A stretch of 64,000 bases of DNA from NCBI GenBank assembly GCA_036429605.1, contig CM071591.1, forward strand, positions 4,340,001 through 4,404,000. The letters run 5' to 3'. The DNA is from Cladobotryum mycophilum. Lineage: Eukaryota; Ascomycota; Sordariomycetes; Hypocreales; Hypocreaceae. Made by a program: the position numbers and the translations under genes. This document shows positions 59,629 to 64,000 of this stretch, piece by piece. Numbering within the stretch: position 1 is the first letter of the stretch; the number at the start of each line of letters is the position of its first letter. The notes under the pieces were generated by a model, which saw only the letters and a program-made list of their open reading frames with translations, made no database searches and was not told where the DNA came from.

Positions 59629-60298
59629 GGACTTGCAGAAGGATATGGAACACACGACGTCATGAGAAGACTTTGATGAAAAGGAATGCCTATGCTAGAA
59701 TGCAATTTGATTCATACCGAGAACTACTAGGTAGCTCAAAAGTAATAGTACCTACCAAGTACCTAGTCCGCCATTCTTTTGTCCTTTGGCCAACCCAGGC
59801 TTATATGAATATCTTGAGTGACGCAATCCAAAGCTTTGGGCTAGCTGTAAGCTGTAGCAGCCATAGCTTCTGGGTTACGGGCTTTGACAGGCACTGACGT
59901 AAAGATAAGGCAAGGCTCCCGATAAAGGGACCCCGCCACCCCAGTGGCCCCAAATCACCAATCACAAGCCCAACATTCAGCCACCAGTCACCCAAGTCAC
60001 CCCCGCCATGTGATCGTTTCCCTCTACCTCTGCTGAGAGATGCTGGTCTTGTCATTCAACCAGTCATCCGGCAAACTTTGGACCATCTCTCTCAAGTCAC
60101 ATGTTCTCTCGATCTCATTTCTTCCATCTTATCTTCTCCCTTCTATAACCCCCATTGCTTTCTCTCTCTCTCATCCATTTATTTAACAGCGCATCTTTTG
60201 AGAACTCAAGTACGACATAACGATTAAATCAGAAGGTCACATCATCAACCCACCCCCCAAGAAGATACGATAAATAAATAAAAAAGAGACCAGCAAAT
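59629..60298. other. CWC24/ATG3 intergenic region
   Basis: About 0.67 kb without a supported gene. ACTAGGTAGC and ACCTACCAAGTACCTAG words occur at about 59725-59766, and the ATG3 leader is CT-rich. Confidence 0.4.
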
Positions 60299-61382
60299 AT
60301 GAACTACATTTATTCAACCGTAAATACCCTCCGGGACAGGTACACGCCCGTCTCGCACACATCAACCTTCCGACAGACGGGCCAGATCACCCCCGAGGAG
60401 TTCGTCGCCGCGGGCGACTACCTCGTCTACAAGTTCCCGACCTGGTCCTGGGGCGACGCAGACTCCGAGACCCGCCGCGTCAGCTACCTCCCCCAACAAG
60501 CAGTACCTCGTCACCCGGAACGTGCCCTGCCACCGCCGGCTAAACGACGACTTCGCCGGCGATGCTGGCCACGAGGAGGCCGTCGTCAACGACGGGGATG
60601 ACTTCAAGGGCGGCGCGGCCGCTGGCGACGAGGACGGCTGGCTCCGCACCGGCGGTCTGGCGAGCTCCCAGCCCCTCAAGGCGCGGGACGTAAGGCCGGT
60701 CGACGACTCTGGCAACGTTGGGGATCCCACCGAGCTGGACGATGACGAGATTCCGGATATGGAGGACGAAGATGATGACGAAGCCATCATTCGGGACGCT
60801 GGCGCCGAGTCCGGAAACAGGTAAAGCCAAACCCGGGCATGACCACTCTTTGCACTCCCAGTACACATCTAACCTGTCAACCCTTACAGTGGCCGACGAA
60901 CGTATAACCTTTACATCATGTACACCCCCTACTACCGAACCCCTCGGCTCTACCTCTCAGGCTACCTCGCAAACGGCCAGCCCCTCCCCCGCAGAGCATG
61001 ATGGATGACATCGTCGGCGACTACAAGGACAAAACGGTCACCCTCGAAGACTTCCCCTTCTTCGCCAACAACATCAAGATGGCCAGCGTGCACCCCTGCA
61101 AGCACGCTCCTGTCATGAAGACCCTGCTTGACCGGGCCGACGCCTCGCTCCGCATCCGACGCGAGAAGCTTCGTGCGGGAAAGAAGGGCAGCAAGGACGG
61201 CGTCGAGGGTCTGGTAGATGACCTAGGCAACCTCGATGTCAAGGGCGCTCAAGAGGCGGCCGATAAGGAGGAGTGGGAAGAAGTCCAGGAGAATGAAGTA
61301 GAGGACCAAGAGGTTGCTATCCGAGTAGATCAGTACCTGGTTGTCTTCCTAAAGGTTCGTTCTCTAGCAATACCCCCGCCCT

Positions 61383-61436
<54 letters not shown>

Positions 61437-61520
61437 CAAATACACTTTTATGCTAACAGTTTACAGTTCATGGCCAGCGTCACACCAGGCATCGAGCACG
61501 ATTTCACCATGGGCGTCTAA
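60299..61520 (+). CDS. ATG3: Autophagy-related E2-like enzyme ATG3 (two frame breaks)
   Basis: The E2-like enzyme that transfers Atg8 to phosphatidylethanolamine for autophagosome growth. Exons are 60299-60820, 60890-61354 and 61467-61520. The start MNYIYSTVNTLRDRYTPV, TGQITPEEFVAAGDYL, FPTWSWGD, an acidic flexible region and RTYNLYIMYTPYYRTPRLYL are typical. The catalytic cysteine lies in MASVHPCKHAPVMK, and the end is HDFTMGV. An acidic WEEV motif resembles an Atg8-interacting motif. Two breaks fall in five-C runs: 60490-60494 (one base too many or two too few before NKQYLVTRNVPCHRR) and 60986-60990 (one missing before QSMMDDIVGDY). Corrected length is about 346 residues, normal for the family. 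The second intron carries a long CT microsatellite. Confidence 0.95.
61386..61434. repeat. (CT)n microsatellite in ATG3 intron
   Basis: About 24 CT units fill the second ATG3 intron; the repeat lies about 30 bases before the acceptor. Confidence 0.9.
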
Positions 61521-62712
61521 GAACTGTATTCACCACCACCCCCAAGGCGTAACATGTCTTCTTTTCTTTCTTCTTTTTTCCAACAGATTGGGTTTCTTCT
61601 CCTTCTTCATACTGGGGGTTTTTCTTTTTTTACTGAACCGGCGTCCTGGTGGGCCGACTTGGGGATTCTTGCACATTCTTCGTTGCGTTAGGACAAGGAA
61701 AGTATAGAGGTTCTTTCATGTTAATTTGAAATATGGCAGAGGTAGAAAAATTGATAGGGGCTACAATTCTACATCATTCTTGAATATCCCAGTGGATTTT
61801 GATCTGTGAGTGTCACCCAAGGATTATACACATCGTAGTGAAGGCAAGTGTCAAATGCTCCGAATGTTTCAACGTGTTTAGCAAAATACATCCCATGTCA
61901 CAAAGCACATAACATGCCTTGATAGTATGTCATGAATGATTGTCGCCCTGGGCATGACTTCATCCCAGAGAATGTCATTTTTTATCTACCTCATTCAGAC
62001 TACTCTGTGCCCGTGCCCCAACAGCTCATCAATATATACTGGTTCTTGCCAGTCAACAATCCACCAACTCCATCTACCTATGCATAAAACAAAAATGGGG
62101 GAAAAGCGAAACTTCATCGTTTCGCTGCAAGTAATTACATCCAAGCCAAACTAGTTCCTTAAGGTGCTAGGGGGTATTCAAAACCATTATTCTCCTTGCC
62201 AATGCATATCGAAGCCGGACAAAGCAGCAAAAGGAGTCTATCCAATAGCTCGCTAAAATTGAAGCGCCAGCAAAAGTGCCAGTTGCTGCTGCAAAAGAAG
62301 TAACAAAGGAAAAGGGGGAAAGGGGAATAGAGGGAAACAATGGATAAGCCTTCGAGGCCTTGATGAAGACAACGCTTAGAATATGCAATCGTGCAATCTA
62401 TCCCGGTTGCATCCGTCCAAAAAAACAAAAGCAGAGATAAGAGAGAAATTTGCCCCAATATGTAAAAGGAAGGATGGGGTTTCACAAAGAAAATATGATG
62501 CTCATGTGGGCATTGAGTTCACCAAAATGTCAACTAATGCACCGTCGTGATGGATGGCATCAGGAGTGGTCCGAACATATCGATCTTCTTGGTACCGCGG
62601 GCTGACGCCGAAAAACATCAACTAGCCACTCTTAGTTATCAAGCTGATGGATGGGGCCATGACGAAGGACGTCCCGGCCGACTTTGCCTTGAAGCTGCCA
62701 CTGCATGTCTTT
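61521..62712. other. ATG3 3' flank and 3' flank of the terminal gene
   Basis: About 1.2 kb between two convergent genes with no supported coding region or repeat. Confidence 0.4.
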
Positions 62713-64000
62713 CTACATCATGCCGAATGGTGCCCCAAAGTTGGTCGTTGTCCTTAGTTTGAGTGGAACATCGCGCTCCATCGATCTGTTACCAAGGTTG
62801 TTATCGTCATCGTCATCGTCGTCATCCCTGATGATGACACTCTGAGAGTCTTGAGCCGCATCGCCGCCACTAAGTGAAATAGCAGTGTCTGGCCAGTGGG
62901 TTTCATCCAACTCTGCTACTGGGGTTTGCACGACTGTTGGCAAGGCATCTTGCCCCTGACTAATGGGCTCGAGCTTCTTGTTCAACGCCGCCAAAAACAA
63001 GTCATCCTGAGCTGGGATATTCTTGATCATGAGTGGGCCCTTGAGCGGGGGAAGATCGTCAGTGGGCTCCAGGAGGGGCTCCTCAGCGTCCCGGACATCA
63101 TCACCCGGTGGGGGTACTTCATCATGAGCATGGTTGACATCATCATTCTCAGCAACGTCGTCATCCTCTTCGTCTCGTTCGGGGGAGGAGAAGATATCGC
63201 AGCTGTAGGGGTGGTACCTACACTTCGTGCCAGAGCAGAGCTAGCGCCCGTGGCAGTAGTCATGGTAGGGAAGAGGGAGAGCGAATGGTTTGGTGTGTGG
63301 CCAGCGTGCATCGTCAGACGTCGCGACTCCTCTGCTGCCAGTACCTGTATGGTATGCTCCTTGGATGAGCCGCGCTTAAGTAGGACTGATCCAATGTGCC
63401 TGTTATGACGTCCAATGAGTTTGGCTGGCGGAGAGGTGATGGGAGGCGACGTGGCAATTTCCTCGGTAAATGTAGGTTTTTGGATAGCAGTTGCTTTGAG
63501 CGATATGCCCTCTAGCTTGGGATCGATTTCTTGGACATCAATGACGGCGACTGGCGTCTCGGTTTCCTCAGAAGAATCGGCCAAAAAATCATGCAGGACT
63601 GATGTCTCTGGCTGGGTACGAGGATCGAGTATGTACGGTGGTGAGGATAGTTGCTGCTTTGGTGGGCTAGCAAAGTGTGGGCGGCGTGAAGCGCCATCGA
63701 GACCTGGCGGTAATGTCGCTGCCGCCTCTGCGGAGGACATGCCGGTATGCATTTGCAGCAGTATCTGTTCAGATGTAGAAGCAACTGCGTCGGCGGCGAT
63801 GGGGAAGTATGATGGACTGTTCTCGGCAGAACCGTCGACACTATCGCCTCGCTGACTAGCCAATGGTGACAGGACGCCTGTAACTTGGATGCTCTGAGAG
63901 GCAATAGCTTTGAGGGCAGAGTTTTCGCCTTCCAGACGCTGAATTCGTTCTCTGAGGAGTTGTACTTCGTGAAGCAGATCCGACTTTTCGTGATGCCAAG
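62713..64000 (-). CDS. Unidentified protein with coiled coil and disordered tail, 3' part (one frame break)
   Basis: The frame is open from the window edge. In coding direction it begins with a leucine-zipper-like helix (LLHEVQLLRERIQRLEGENS, about 63980-63920), then a long serine/proline-rich disordered region. After a frame break it continues with an acidic stretch (SPERDEEDDDVAENDD), the conserved-looking LKGPLMIKNIPAQDDLFLAA and an aspartate run, ending FGAPFGMM at 62713. The break sits in a five-G run on the plus strand (63181-63185): one added base joins SSPPP to ERDEEDD. The helix could be the end of a bZIP- or bHLH-type dimerisation region, but the DNA-binding part would be outside the window and I cannot name the family. 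Confidence 0.6.

Noticed and set aside
1..64000. CRISPR arrays, insertion sequences, bacterial operons or intact transposons
   Set aside because: The repeats seen are simple microsatellites or coding repeats; no spacer-repeat structure, terminal inverted repeats, LTRs or transposase domains were found.

Overview
The window is chromosomal DNA of a filamentous ascomycete, most likely a Sordariomycete of hypocrealean type. Evidence for this is the short GT-AG introns with CTAAC-like branch points, a MAT1-1 mating-type idiomorph beside SLA2, a class II hydrophobin, UstYa and FunK1 family genes, and long intergenic stretches rich in microsatellites. No bacterial, viral or organellar features were seen.

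Layout. Positions 1-3.1 kb hold the right part of the MAT1-1 idiomorph: the 3' part of MAT1-1-2 (cut by the window edge) and a complete MAT1-1-1 alpha-box gene. Positions 4.4-21.3 kb are the conserved housekeeping flank, in order SLA2 (endocytosis), RPL21 and RPS9 (a divergent ribosomal-protein pair), SLU7 (splicing), REV3 (translesion polymerase) and a TEX2/NVJ2-like lipid-transfer gene. An AT-rich gene-free stretch follows (21.3-23.7 kb), then a broken gene for a membrane-anchored disordered protein (23.7-26.5 kb), a 4.5 kb gene-free stretch, a small secreted cysteine-containing protein (31-31.8 kb) and the large cortical nuclear-migration gene NUM1/apsA (33-38.6 kb).

After a 5.7 kb microsatellite-dense stretch the character turns accessory. 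There is a tail-to-tail pair of decayed genes (HNH-endonuclease N-terminal fragment and internally deleted FunK1 kinase), a UstYa-family oxidase, a 49-residue secreted peptide gene divergent from it, a GNAT acetyltransferase, a rhodopsin-like seven-helix membrane protein and a GABA/choline-type permease. The right end holds a class II hydrophobin, CWC24 (splicing), ATG3 (autophagy) and the 3' part of an unidentified gene.

The coding content is mainly housekeeping synteny around the sex locus plus a small accessory island at 44-56 kb. The most unusual accessory arrangement is the UstYa gene facing the tiny secreted peptide gene.

A caution for any reader: at least ten otherwise well-conserved reading frames are broken by a single-base indel, nearly always in a C or G run. 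REV3, SLA2, ATG3, NUM1 and TEX2 are all affected. In most cases one missing base restores the frame, and exon phases then add up exactly. This looks like an assembly or sequencing artefact rather than biology, so those genes are annotated here as functional with frame breaks. The FunK1 and HNH relics are different: they lack whole domains and are taken as true pseudogenes.
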